Origin: Papio anubis
Lineage: Eukaryota; Chordata; Mammalia; Primates; Cercopithecidae
DNA: 64,000 nucleotides
Reading direction: 5' to 3'
Assembly (NCBI RefSeq): GCF_008728515.1
Contig: NC_044981.1
Coordinates: forward strand, 128,748,884 to 128,812,883
Under the pieces are notes generated by a model that saw only the letters and a program-made list of their open reading frames with translations, was not told the DNA's origin and did not search any database. A program made the translations under genes and the position numbers. Shown here piece after piece: positions 22,331 to 33,714 of the stretch (its first letter is position 1; the number at the start of each line of letters is the position of its first letter).

Positions 22331-22638
22331 TTTTTTGTTTTGTTTTGTTTTGTTTTGAGACAGAGTCTTGCTCTGTCACCCAGGCTGGAGTGCAGTGGCC
22401 GGATCTCAGCTCACTGCAAGCTCCGCCTCCCGGGTTCACGCCATTCTCCTGCCTCAGCCTCCCGAGTAGCTGGGACTACAGACGCCTGCCACCTCGCCCG
22501 GCTAGTTTTTTGTATTTTTTAGTAGAGACGGGGTTTCACCGTGTTAGCCAGGATGGTCTCGATCTCCTGACCTCGTGATCCGCCCGTCTCCGCCTCCCAA
22601 AGTGCTGGGATTACAGGCTTGAGCCACCACGCCCGGTC
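22331..22638 (-). mobile_element. AluY of Old World monkey type
   Basis: Reverse full-length Alu with a TTTTG-patterned tail, CCGGATCTCAGCTCACTG, CCACCTCGCCCGGCTAGTTT and AGGCTTGAGCCACCACGCCC. It is very close to consensus. A perfect 15-bp target duplication, GAGTTTCCTATTTGT, flanks it (22316-22330 and 22639-22653). Confidence 0.95.
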
Positions 22639-23435
22639 GAGTTTCCTATTTGTAAACAATCACCACTCCGACGCCCCCCCACAAATCCAAAACTTCCTCC
22701 ATCATTGCAACATAGACAAGACCTTCAAGATTCGTGCGGCCCCTGACATTTATAAGGTTATGAATTGCTGAGGCAGTCCTGAAATGATGGGATTGAAAGT
22801 GGAGTAATAGGAGTCAAGGAGAATCATTTTAGTGCTTGCTGAACTCCAGTGACTGCGCTCACTGTAAAAGAGTTCACTGTGTCTCTGTTACCAGTGCTCT
22901 GTGGATTCCTGATGTGCAAATAGGACAATGTGCATCCCCTTTTGGCATGTCATCGGGGTAGGGAATAAAGAAGATGCCCAGAGAGAGTCACTACTTCTTT
23001 ACTGTGGTAGTGAAAGGGAGCCCTCCCCTGTGGCAATAATTTAATTTTCCTTGGGGAGAAATTGGGCCATCTCATTGGGAAAAGGAATTGGTGATTTTAA
23101 GAAAACTCCCACCTGTTACTATAAACATAAACACACTAAATCCCCATGTAGTGATTCATACCTCTATGAATGAATAAGTGTTTCAGTCCTTGCTTATGAA
23201 CTGAAACTGAGTTTCTCCACTGCTTCTGCTTTAGGTATTGACAGCATCTTTCCAGAGAACATCAAGGCTGGTGAGATTCTGGCACTGTCTTGCTTCTAGG
23301 TCAGCCATGGAAAGACTCTGACCCTTTCAGTGAGTCTATCTTGCTGCACATGATACTTTCAGATTTATGTTTCCCTCTCTCTGGAGCTGAAAACCTGTGA
23401 TTCTACAATCTGGAATCACTGTTTAAATAATATTC

Positions 23436-23750
23436 TTTCTTTTTTGGGGTGAGGGACAAGGTCTCACTCTGCTGCTCAGGCTGGAGTGCAATGGTACGAT
23501 CATAGCTCAGGGCAGCCTTGATCTCCTGGGCTCATATGATCCTCCTGCCTCAGCCTCCCAAGTGGTTGGGACTATGGGCATGTGCCACCACGCCTGGCTT
23601 TTTAATTTAATTTAATTTTATTTTATTTATTATTTTAAGTAGAGACAAGGTTTCGCTATGTTGCTGGTCTCTAACTACTGAGCTCAAGCAATCCTCTCAC
23701 CTCAACCTCCCAAAGTGCTGGGATTACAGGTGTGAGTCACTGTGCCTGGC
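23436..23750 (-). mobile_element. AluJ-type element
   Basis: Reverse Alu with GATCATAGCTCAGGGCAGCC and an expanded TTTAATTTAATTTAATTTTA stretch at its middle A-rich linker, ending CACTGTGCCTGGC. Confidence 0.9.
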
Positions 23751-25384
23751 TCAGTATTCTTATTTTTAACTTGACAGGCTCCACATTGGGAGGTTGAACT
23801 ATCCTTGTCAAAACATTTGTCAATTTTTGTGACATCCAGTTTGTCAATATTAGATAAACCAAGCCATCAATTCTTTAATTCCTTCATTCAATCAAAAAAG
23901 AAGTAGACTCTTTCCGCAACAATACAGTTATTTTTGGAAGCATCAGGTGTAGGGCTTGCTTGACAAGTTTCTTTTTGAACAGAGACTGAGGGAAGTCTCT
24001 TTTTCAATATTCAACTCACTGCTCGCTGACTGGTGAAACTACTGGAGGACTTGGCTTAGCTGTTATATTGAATGAATGTCTAGGACAGGCTTGCAATGTG
24101 GATCTCGAGTTTTTCTAGACAAGCCCCTGGCAGTTCAGACTGAGCACATACAACTGGTGTTTTGTGCAACTGTCCCATCTTCTTGTTGGCGAGGTCCACT
24201 TTCTATCACAGCAGGATCAACTCATTTTCATTTGAGGCCAAGATGGTTCTGATGAGCCTAGCAATGATTCTCCCCAAACCTCACTAAGTAATTCCATGGC
24301 CACCATGATGAAAGATGGGGAGGGGAAGAAGGAGGTTTGAAAGGTGATGAGGTGAGGATGGAAGTTGAAACAAGAAACCCTGAGCTATCTCCTCTACTAA
24401 AAGAAAACGAGAGTGCCCTTTACCCCAGCACCTCCTCATGGCTTTTAAAGCAAATGATTGTAGGGACCCTCAGCTTCACCTGGCCAGCATCAAATACTCA
24501 TGCCAGGAAAGGGTATAGGGAGGTTGGTCCGTGGCATATATTATTTAGCTTAAAATTCAGATTTATATAATTTTATCTTGCATTTGTCCAAGGACAGGTC
24601 TTCATTACAAAGGCTTCACCAGAATTATGCAGATATCAGTCTACTCAGAGCTGGATCTTCAGTCTTGCAAAGCTCAAGACAGGGTTACCTGAGCACGAAA
24701 CTGGTCTCATTAAAAGTAAAGCGATTCCACCAAGGATATAATCTGCAAGAATCTAGTGAAGCTCTTTCAGCATGGATAGGGGCAGGGGTAGAGAGCTGAG
24801 TTAAGAGTGTGGCAGACATGGGGTTTCCTAGTTTTGAATTCCCCATTAATAAGAACAATAATAATAATTATACTACTTTTTATTATAATTATCTTCCACG
24901 CATGAAAGGTAACCCTGTATAGATTCACTTGGAGAAGATAAGAAAAAAATAGATTTTTCCAGTCTTCTGCAATCAAATTTAGTTTTTTCTTCCTTTAAAG
25001 CAGCAAATTTACACCCAGCAGATGTTTTTTCTACAGGGTGTAATCTTGTCAGGAGAGGCAAATTTTAAGTTAGAGGCATGACTGACTGCTGGATTCTGGC
25101 ACAGGCAGCCCAGGTGGTTGTTGGCCAGAGGGGCCTCTCCCTGGCTTCTCGTTTCTTCTTCCCATCCCCTCTTCTGGGATAAAATTATGTAGTTGGTTGA
25201 TATATCAGTGCTAGTTTTCTAAAACACAGTGAATCAGCCAACAGTGAGCCTGAGCTGGGGCAGTGCCGAAGGCCTTCTTTCCACTGAATCAAAGATGCTT
25301 ACACTCCACATTTATTTATTAATTAATAAATATTTATTGAGCCACTATCAAGAAAGCACAGTGATAAAAAAGCATGAATTCCAG

Positions 25385-25560
25385 AGACTACTAGGGATAA
25401 TGCCACCTTTGTCACTTACGTGCTCTGTGACCTGGGCAAGTTAACTCTTCTAAGCCTCCATTTCCTCTTCAATAAAAGAGGTATCGTAATAGTTCCTACC
25501 TTGTTGGGGTTTGTGAGGATCAAATGAGATGAGGTTGTAAAAATGTTTGTAAAAGCCCAC
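25385..25560 (+). mobile_element. MIR element
   Basis: Forward MIR: CTTTGTCACTTACGTGCTCT, GTGACCTGGGCAAGTTAACT, CCTCCATTTCCTCTTCAATA, then TGTTGGGGTTTGTGAGGATC and AAATGAGATGAGG. Confidence 0.8.
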
Positions 25561-26370
25561 AGTAAGAACTCCTGGCTGTTTTTCATTAGGCAAACTGGGT
25601 TTGATAGGCTGTGAGCAGAAGACAAGTTAATTTGCTCCTTTATTGCCCCGTCTGATCCCATCAGCCAAGCCCCATAATGTTCCCTGTCACTCTCAGATAA
25701 TAAAAAGTCCTCTGATGAATTTTGGTGCCAATAAGACTCTCCTTCTAGTAATGCAAATGTCCAGTCTGGTAAAATAATCAAATCTTGTAGCTCTATTTAA
25801 TTTAGAACTTCTCTCCACCCAGCTTGCTTCAGGCCAGGACGCCCAAGTCGGAGAAGGGAGAGTAGCCGGCTTCCTCATGCCCTCCTGGCTCCATTTCCTA
25901 CCCACTCATTAGCTGTGATTTCTGACTCCTCCAAGGTCAGGGGGAGAGAGACAAGGAAACAGCCCAGTCCTACAGCAGGTACACCTGGGCTCTGGCACTG
26001 AGGCTCCTGTGCTTGGCAGATGTCCCGAGCTGGCTCTCTTGTTGCTGCCAGGCAGGTGGCCCCCGCCTCTGCCCTGTGGTTTGCATTTCTTGGGCCTGTG
26101 TCAGATACCAGCACTTCATGCCCCTCACCCTATCTGTGGGGACCATGGTCCAGCTCTCCTAATGTTTCTGTGAGTCCTTTCTTCCCTGGCTGGAGGTGAG
26201 GAGGCAGCATGTCCCTGTACTGTCCTGGCCTGCTGAGGTAGGAAATGGCCCTGCTTCCCCACCACAAATGCCGGCAGGATGAGGGCAGGGAGAGATCAGG
26301 GCGCGGCACTCAGATTCAATGGGTTTTCGCTAAGTGTGCCGTCCGCCACCCACTCTTCCCTTTCTTCTAG

Positions 26371-26493
26371 TGCCCTGGCTGGTGCTCAGCGAGATCTTTC
26401 CTGGTGGGATCAGAGGACGAGCCATGGCTTTAACTTCTAGCATGAACTGGGGCATCAATCTTCTCATCTCGCTGACATTTTTGACTGTAACCG
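26371..26493 (+). CDS. SLC2A12: SLC2A12 coding exon, codons 482-523
   Basis: The acceptor ..TTTCTTCTAG ends at 26370 and the donor is G|GTAAGAA at 26494. The entry phase completes the Met482 codon begun by the A at 4100. It encodes PWLVLSEIFPGGIRGRAMAL then SSMNWGINLLIS, the family TM10-TM11 block (GPxPW...EIFP...RGRA). The PW and the EIFP..RG stretch lie in the inhibitor-binding and cytoplasmic-gate region of GLUT proteins. It ends in the first base of the Asp523 codon. It is 123 bp, phase-compatible with both neighbours, and intact. Confidence 0.97.
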
Positions 26494-26584
26494 GTAAGAA
26501 GTCTTTGTTTTCCTCTAATGTCTTTGGTCCTCATAGGACAAATGTTCGGGAATCACACCCACCTAAAGACCATTTTTTCGTGAA

Positions 26585-26960
26585 AAATTTCAAACACACT
26601 TAGAAGGAGGACGGCCATGACCCTGAAGTACCCATAACCCAATTTACACAGTTTTCAATCTAAATCTATTTTAACCCCACCTGCTCTTCCCCCTACCCAA
26701 TTATTTTGAGTCACATCCCATATGTAATGTTGTTTTGTCTGTAAAATTTCAGCATAGACCTTTAAAAGACATTCAAATATAGCTACAATGTCATTATCAC
26801 ACTTAAAAATATAATCATCCCTTAGTATCAAATACCCAGTCTGTGTTCACATTCTAATTGTCCTATAATTGTTTTTTATATGTGATTTGAATCATGACCC
26901 AAATACATAACTTACAAGTCACCGAAATGTGTCATAATTTGTAGGTTTTGTCTCCATCTC
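26585..26960. repeat. Old interspersed repeat, family unassigned
   Basis: Words such as GAAAAATTTCAAACACACTT, AGTACCCATAACCCAATTTA, CTACAATGTCATTATCACAC and CCAGTCTGTGTTCACATTCT belong to a common ancient mammalian repeat. I recognise it as recurrent but cannot name it with confidence; an L1M 3'-UTR-type origin is possible. Confidence 0.4.
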
Positions 26961-27088
26961 CTCCATCTCCCCACCCCCACTGTACCTCATATTTCTAAAG
27001 AAATTAAAAATCTATTAAAAAACAAATGATTTATTTCATAGCATTTTCCAGTCTGAATTTTGTTGATTATAGTCATGTCACGTGTCCC

Positions 27089-27386
27089 TTTCTTTCTTTT
27101 TTTGTTTTTTTTTTAGACAGTCTTTCTCTGTTGCCCAGGCTGGAGTGCAGTGGCATGATCTCGGCTCACTGCAACCTCCGCTCCCGGGTTCAAATGGTTC
27201 TCTTGCCTCAGCCTCTGGAGCAGCTGGGATTACAGGTGCACAGCATCACACCCAGCTAAGTTTTGTATTTTTAATAGAGACAGGGGTTTCACCATGTTGG
27301 CCAGGCTGGTTTTAAACTCCAAGTGATCCACCTGCCTCAGCTTCCCAAAGTGCTGGGATTACAGGCATGAGCAACCATACCTAGCC
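27089..27386 (-). mobile_element. AluS-type element
   Basis: Reverse Alu from a T-rich tail to GAGCAACCATACCTAGCC, with a shortened stretch, TTTTAAACTCCAAGTGATCC, where the usual CTCCTGACCTC is deleted. Confidence 0.9.
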
Positions 27387-27447
27387 TTCCTCTGTCTTTT
27401 ATGTTTCTTGTAAATTGCTATTAGATTTAGATAGAGGCTTGAGGAGA

Positions 27448-28257
27448 AAGGGAAACCAATCCACAATAATAAAAGTCATGTTTAGGTGTCAGGCAGAATT
27501 GCTTGTAATAATAACGAACTTTTATTTTCAAGGGGAATCTCATCAAATTTAATGATAGAGAGAAGCAGAAGCGAGATTCTTTTTTTATTTTTTGTTTGTT
27601 TTTGAGACAGAGTCAAGGGTCTCACTCTCTTGCCTAGGCTGGAGTGCAGTGGTGCGATCTCGGCTCACCACAACCTCCACCTCCCGGGTTCAAGGGATCC
27701 TCCTGCTTCAGCCTCCCAAGTAGGTGGGACTATAGGTGCGTGCCACTACGCCTGGCTAATTTTTTTGTATTTTTAATAGAGATGGGACTTCACTTTGTTG
27801 ACCAGGCTGGTCTCGAACTCCTGACCTCATGATCCACCCGCCTCAGCCTCCCAAAGTGCTGGGATTACAGGCGTGAGCCACTGCGCCTGGCAGGGAGATT
27901 CGATAAGGTCAGGCTCATTGTTACTTTCACTGAAGCCTGAAATTCAACCGCGTTGTATAGAAAATTTGAGGATCCCTATGTCAGAAATAAGGCAAGGCAT
28001 AAAAAAAGTGTTACAAACAAAACAAAACATTGCTGTTTGTCTGTTCCATTCAGCAGCCCCATAAATTAGATTGATATATTATAATAAAATAACCCAATAT
28101 TAGGGATCAAATCAGAAACAGAAGCATTTGCCTTGTTTTCCTAGCTCCAACTTGTAAACATGGGCAGAGTAAGAAGGGAGACCCTTGGGGATTACAAAGA
28201 ATGATAGAGCTAAAATAAATAAATAAAGCCTAAATTTATTTAAAAAAAAAAAAAAAA
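27448..28257 (+). pseudogene. Candidate retrocopy (processed transcript) with poly(A) and target duplication
   Basis: AGAGGCTTGAGGAGA occurs perfectly at 27433-27447 and again at 28261-28275, with slightly extended imperfect matching upstream. The enclosed 810 bp ends in a 16-nt A-run (28241-28256). That run is preceded at 28216-28230 by overlapping AATAAA units, the layout of a reverse-transcribed polyadenylated RNA. An AluS (27580-27891) inserted later; about 500 bp of other sequence remain. I recognise no protein in it, so the parent may be a 3' UTR or a non-coding RNA. The insertion direction is sense to SLC2A12. Confidence 0.6.
27580..27891 (-). mobile_element. AluS-type element inside the retrocopy
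   Basis: Reverse full-length Alu, T-rich tail to CACTGCGCCTGGC. GAGATTC occurs on both sides (27573-27579 and near 27895), a possible short target duplication. Confidence 0.92.
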
Positions 28258-28260
28258 GAG
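28205..28260. repeat. A-rich tail with AATAAA repeats
   Basis: AAATAAATAAATAAAGCCTA, a short AT-rich spacer, then the A-run and GAGAG. It forms the 3' end of the retrocopy-like insertion. Confidence 0.8.
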
Positions 28261-28767
28261 AGAGGCTTGAGGAGATTTAGATGTCATTTGTTGGTGAACT
28301 CTGTGGCAGCTGCTGCCGTGTGAACTGCCAACAGGACGCACATGAAGCCTGGATGTCTTGCTGTTTGTCACGTTGGCCTCCTTTGATGATCATTTCCCAG
28401 ACCTACTCATTATATCATTCCTTCTCCAGTTTTATCTGAAATGCCTCTCTAAAGAGAAATTTCTTCTCATTAGCTCTTTGGCTACCCTGAAGTGTGGATC
28501 ATATAAGAAAGGTAAAACACGTGCTTGAAACTTTCTCTTTATTTTCCAGTTTTCAAAATAATGTGGCCGTTCCCCAGTATCCACCAAAACTGACCAATGA
28601 GTCAGTTTCTCTTTATTTAATATACAGATGAGGAACGCGCAGCATGACTACGAACAAGAAAATCCAGACCGTGGGAAATTCTGTGAAACAAATAACTCAT
28701 TTTCTTCATTTCATATATATTGTCTTTATAGATGTAATTTTCGAAAGTGGATGTTTGCTCAAAACAT

Positions 28768-28822
28768 GTGCATATATATAAACACATATATACACATATA
28801 CACACACATACATACATATATA
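28768..28822. repeat. (TA)/(CA) microsatellite
   Basis: Alternating purine-pyrimidine run of ATATAT, ACACAT and ACACACAC units in SLC2A12 intron 3. Confidence 0.85.
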
Positions 28823-29394
28823 TTTAGTATATCCACTTTTGGAAATTAACCTTTGGAGTTACTATTTAAGCATGGTTTGGGTTTTTATATAACATTTTCA
28901 AATGTTTCTAGCCTACCTTTTGAGAAATAGCTCAAGATTAAAGGAAACAAAGAAACTGGTCCTACTCAGATCACATACATAAACACGTGCCCTCTGCCTT
29001 CACATGTGCACACATGTACACAACACACACATACCCTCCATCTGCTATTTGATGTGGAGAAAGAAAAATGTAAAAGAAAAAATGGAATTGATGAGGGATG
29101 GAAAAGATGGCGCACATCTCTGGGAGGGTGATAGCTAATACACTGGAGGAGCCAGTGAAGCTTTAGAAGTTCTGTACTGGCTTTTAGAACAAATGTTAGG
29201 AAAACAGATCCACTTACCAAAAAAAGCCTAGAATGATCTAAAACCTTTAGATGACATTTAATCGGAATGCTTGACATTTCCTACTTATTTTCAAAAATCA
29301 ATTTTCCAAGTGTGGGATAGAGGGATCTAAAAGATGTGAGGTTCTACTTGGCAGCAAGCCCTTAAATACCAACATTTTTATGCAATTTCAGCTG

Positions 29395-29885
29395 TATCAA
29401 TAAAAGCAGAATGTTCCAGATAGATAACTGTACTCTGCAGTGGTCATGACACAATTGTAGTATTGCATTCAGCTCTGAGTAAAATATCTTGAGAGAGCCA
29501 TTTAAAAATTGCAGTGTGTTCACTGAAGGAGGGCGACCTGAATGGCGAGGGCAGTAACCTATGCTGTGGGAAGAATGGCTGAAGAGTTCAGGATGTTTGA
29601 CTTGGACAAAGGGATTCTCAGAGAAGGGCTGAGGTGCATTCAAATATTTGAATGGCTGCCATGGAGAAGGGGTGGGGAGAGCTGATTCAATGTGTGTCCT
29701 TCCAGAGGACAAAGCACAGCCTCTGAAAGGCAGATTTAGGATCTAAGCAAGGAATAACTTTTTAGCAGATGCAGCTATTTCACAGGGCAGTAAGAGGCTT
29801 TGTGAAATGGTGAGCTCCCTGTTACTCTAAGTGCTTAAACAAAACTGGGGACAATTTGATGAGACAATCTTTGGGATTCTGACAA
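29395..29885 (+). mobile_element. L3/CR1-type LINE relic
   Basis: Words such as CAAATATTTGAATGGCTGCC, AGGACAAAGCACAGCC, GGAATAACTTTTTAGCAGA-like sequence, GAAATGGTGAGCTCCCTGTT and CTCTAAGTGCTTAAAC parallel the coding end of mammalian CR1/L3 elements. Ancient and strongly diverged. Confidence 0.45.
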
Positions 29886-31160
29886 TTTCTATATTCTGGT
29901 TTTATGCTCCAGAGAAGGAAGAAAACCCAATTCTACAAGGACTTTATTAAGCAATCACTTGGGCAATACCCTGTGCCAGCTAGAAAAGCACAGAGAGACA
30001 GGAGTTTAATTAAAATTGCCAAAACAACTGCAGTGCTGTTCCTCCTTCCTGCGTCTCCCAACCTCAGCACAAGTCACCGACAAGTGGTTACTATGCTTCG
30101 ATTCTTTGACGCTGCATTTACAAACACTGCCTCAGTACGCAACTGCTCAGTCAGTTTTCCTGCCTGACCAACTGTGGTTTGTGGCTGCAGCTGTTAAAGG
30201 CTATTTGTAAAATCTTGTTCATAGTTGGTTTGAGCCTATGTTCAGAAAGAGCCATCTTCTTTCCGACTACTCCTTGCCACACTAGACCTTCTGCTGCTGA
30301 GTCAGGGGCCACCACAATGCAAATAGCAGACTCAAGTGCATTGGGGGCCACTGCTCCCCACTGAATGTGCCTTGACTTGGTCCATGACTACAAAGGGACT
30401 GTATCTTTGGCTGGAAGGGGTCAGAGGAAAAACTAGGTTTGCAGATGAGAGTCATCAGAATCTTGAGGATCCTGCTTCTTGTGATGCATCTTGGCAAGTT
30501 GATGCCTTTTACTGGATCCATGATCACTTTTTTCTCTGAATCCAGGAAGAAGCATTACAAATACACTGTAAGCTATTAAAAATGATGAAATATTGCCAGC
30601 ATGAAATGATTTCTTTAAATCAGAGCAAAGAAGGGTGAGCTCATTCCAAGAAAAATCCATCTGTACAAATGTCATTAAAAATGTCCACCATTGGGAATGA
30701 TAGTAAGAGGGGGAAAAAATTGTCCACCAAACAGAAACTAAACTGCTACCGTGGCGATTCCCAAGAGGGGAACTGAGGAGGGGGAGAAGAGAGACTTTAC
30801 CTTCTACATCATATGTTTCCATGTTATTTGAGGTTCCTTTTTTGCATGTGCTTTTTTATATTAATAAAGACACATTGCCATTTTGAAACAGAAAGACATG
30901 CCCACCAAGATGATGAGATTGGGTGTAAATTGTGATAGTTACAAGACTGCTATTTACTTCACCAGAGAAAGCTAAGGTAGTCTGTAAAAGTAACACTTTC
31001 AGAGCTGGCTACATTTTAAATTTGTGATTGCTATTTTCCTGGATACTGCTGGCATGTTTGAAAATACATACGGTATTATGTATGCCCTAAGTGGCTGTTC
31101 ACAAATGGGATCAAAGCCACACAAAACACATTTATAATCAATTTCTTTTGTCCTTTATAG

Positions 31161-31293
31161 ATCTTATTGGCCTGCCATGGGTGTGCTTTATATATACAAT
31201 CATGAGTCTAGCATCCCTGCTTTTTGTTGTTGTGTTTATACCTGAGACAAAGGGGTGCTCTTTGGAACAAATATCAATGGAGCTAGCAAAAGT
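31161..31293 (+). CDS. SLC2A12: SLC2A12 coding exon, codons 523-567
   Basis: The acceptor CCTTTATAG precedes AT, completing GAT (Asp523). The exon encodes the last transmembrane helix (LPWVCFIYTIMSLASLLFVV) and the family-typical PETKG motif (550-554), which ends the membrane domain, then CSLEQISMELAK. The donor is GT|GTAAGT at 31294. It ends two bases into the Val567 codon. Reading into the intron gives GTG TAA at once, so intron retention would truncate the protein right after Val567. 133 bp, intact. Confidence 0.97.
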
Positions 31294-31611
31294 GTAAGTA
31301 TTACATGCATTGGTTTCTGAACAATACTCTTTGGTCAAAAGTGCAGCTTTTATATGCAGCAAAGGAATAATATCTGAAACTATTTTAGGACATTCCCTTT
31401 AGCGTAAGACTATATCTTACTGCATAATTCCAATTTCCCTGCCTTGTCTTTAATTTGGGTGATGCAGCTAAGGAAGAATAACCATTTCTTCCCAACGAGT
31501 GAAACTTTTTTTTTTTCAAACTACAAAGTGAATGCATTTGATTGGCAAGTGTGAAATTTCATTTATCGATGAAATATTGTACTGAATTTGAATAAAATCT
31601 TTACAATTGGA

Positions 31612-31885
31612 TTTTTTTTTTTTTTTTTTGAGACGGAGTCTCACTCTGTCTGTCGCCCAGGCTGGAGTGCAGTGACACAATCTCGGCTCACTGCAAGCTC
31701 CGCCTCCCGGGTTCACGCCATTCTCCTGCCTCAGCCTCGCCCGGCTAATTTTTTCTTTTGTATTTTTAGTAGAGACGGGGTTTCACCGTGTTAGCCAGGA
31801 TGGTCTCGATCTCCTGACCTTGTGATCCACCCGCCTTGGCCTCCCAAAGTGCTGAGATTACAGGCATGAGCCATCGTGCCCGGTC
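31612..31885 (-). mobile_element. AluY-type element with internal deletion
   Basis: Reverse Alu. The usual TCCCGAGTAGCTGGGACTAC stretch is missing: CCTGCCTCAGCCTC is joined directly to GCCCGGCTAA. The flanks TACAATTGGA and TACAACTGGA are a target duplication with one difference. Confidence 0.92.
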
Positions 31886-32236
31886 TACAACTGGAATGTT
31901 TTTAACATGTTAGTGTTTTATAATTATCATCAAACTGTAATGCTATTATTCATTACTGTGACCAACCAATGTATAGGTGCAAGGTTACAAGCTTTTTCCT
32001 TTTACACGAAACAAAAAAAAATACGTCATTGTAATTAAAAAGCATTAAACCACACTTTCCTTTTTTTGTAATGTAATAATTTTTAGTAGAACAAAGTTTA
32101 ATATTTTCACTGTCTGCATTTCTTTTCTGAAAGAGAAACTGTTATTACTGTTGTTTTACTTGATTTTTTTCTGAAATTAATTTTGTTGTATAGAGGATGT
32201 AATTCTGCTGTGCTAAGGATTAAAACTATCTCATTA

Positions 32237-32420
32237 AAAAAATTTTTTATTTCCGTAGATTTTTGGGAAACAGGTGATATTTGGTTACAGAGTAAGTTCT
32301 TTAGTGGTAATTGTGAGATTTTGGTGCACCCATCATCGGAGCAGTATACACTGAACTCAATTTGTAGTCTTTTACTCCTCACCGCCCCCGCAGTGCTACC
32401 CCCACCCAGTCCCCAACCAA
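32237..32420 (-). mobile_element. L1 3' end
   Basis: Reverse L1 3' UTR: GATTTTTGGGAAACAGGTGA, TTTGGTTACAGAGTAAGTTC, GGTGCACCCATCATCGGAGC, AGTATACACTGAACTCAATT. Old L1M/L1PB type. Confidence 0.8.
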
Positions 32421-33714
32421 CGGGTGAACGTTTTAAAGCTCTACTCAGTAACCACCTCAGAACTTCTTCCGTCTCTCCAGCTCCCCCTAGCAGGTTTTCT
32501 TTGTTTGGGGTTGGGGGTGGGTCCTGGAAATGTAGATATACCATGTTCACCCTGGGCTAGGAGCTTAGGCCTCAGCCTTTCCATTTCTATCAGACTTATG
32601 GCTCCTTCTCTGTGCCCTAAACACTTGCTAAGGCTAAGATTAGCAGAAACACTCTCACGCTTAACCGTCTACAGTTGTTCTAAATAGTGCACATTTAAGG
32701 TAATTTTAAGAAAGATAAGCTTCTTATATGAATAGGCATTTAGAAAACTCGTTAAAAAATTTCACAAGGAGAGATTATTTAAACAATTTAACTTAGAAGT
32801 GGAACATTTAATTTAGAAGTGGGTGGCAGAAAATTCCCTTTCCTTTTTTAGTAGCTCTAATTGCCAAAACCATGTCCTGGGGGAAGAGGTGAGACATAGG
32901 GGCTAAGAATGAAGGAGAACTTGTTACTCTTCCTAGGATTACATCATTTCATTTAGAAATGCAGGGATACTTGTTCTTGGGTTTTAATATAATGGGAGGA
33001 AACTACATTTTCACAATTTGTGATTTTCTTTTAAAAATACTTTGAAAACAGTAGAGGGAAATGTATGATTATAGATACTGTGGGCATAGCGATTCTTCAG
33101 CATTTACTTGAAGGAAGAATAAATCTGATAGGTGAATTGTTAGTAGGTATATGTGTGCATGTGTATTTATGTTGAACCAACCATTAATCCTGGCTTATTG
33201 GGGGTATGGTAAGTAGGATTGTGGAAAATTTTCACTTTGTGCTTTATACACTTTTAGATGGTCTAAATTTTAAAAATATTTTACTTTACAAAAAGCAGAA
33301 AAAAATTCTCCCAGTTTAAGCTTAAGATAAATATCAAATTATAAGGCTTTTTTTTTTTTTTATACAAATGAGGCCCTGTTTTGAAAAAAATAAAATGAAA
33401 ATGATTCATTTACAATGGGAAATAAAATTGTGAGGAAGGCTGGCTATATCCTTGGACTAACCAATGCACTGCCTGACTCTATCCAAGTGGAGGTCAAAAT
33501 GATTGGATTTCTTGGTGTGCATTAGACTCTGAATAATGGCTATCAATTACAAATATGATTTAAAGCATCAGTGGCCTCAGACTTTAATAACTCAATGTAT
33601 CCACCTGTAAACTGGCAACATTCCTCATGGATTCAGGTTTTTTCCATAACTGAGATGTCAGGACATTGATGACTTCCAAATCTATTGATCTTCCTTCATT
33701 TCTCATCCTTCCTT

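Larger units (their letters stand above)
4101..26370 (+). other. SLC2A12: SLC2A12 intron 2 (22.3 kb)
   Basis: Intron from donor GTAAGT at 4101 to acceptor CTTTCTTCTAG at 26370. Its repeats are listed separately. I see nothing identifiable in 4101-5277 apart from an ATT microsatellite and a pyrimidine tract. The same holds for 5413-6623, 7166-7531, 8800-9220, 10960-11370, 11611-13080, 13381-14214, 15713-16396, 16965-17510, 17755-18579, 20550-20915, 21640-22330, 22654-23435, 23751-25380 and 25561-26370. No exon-like open frame with splice sites and family similarity was found in these stretches. Confidence 0.9.
26494..31160 (+). other. SLC2A12: SLC2A12 intron 3 (4.7 kb)
   Basis: Intron between GTAAGAA (26494) and the acceptor TTGTCCTTTATAG (31160). 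It holds an old repeat (26585-26960), two Alus, a retrocopy-like insertion (27448-28257), a (CA/TA) microsatellite and an L3/CR1-like relic. I see nothing recognisable in 28276-28760, 28830-29395 or 29885-31160. Confidence 0.9.

Noticed and set aside
28768..28822. Short repeated units that could suggest a regular array (also 45903-45942 and 48262-48310)
   Set aside because: They are dinucleotide microsatellites without spacers; a CRISPR array or other prokaryotic feature makes no sense in this primate locus.
32107..32560. Overlapping frames of 125 and 147 codons on opposite strands
   Set aside because: They mainly cover an L1 3' UTR and its C-rich block; no family similarity or splice context.
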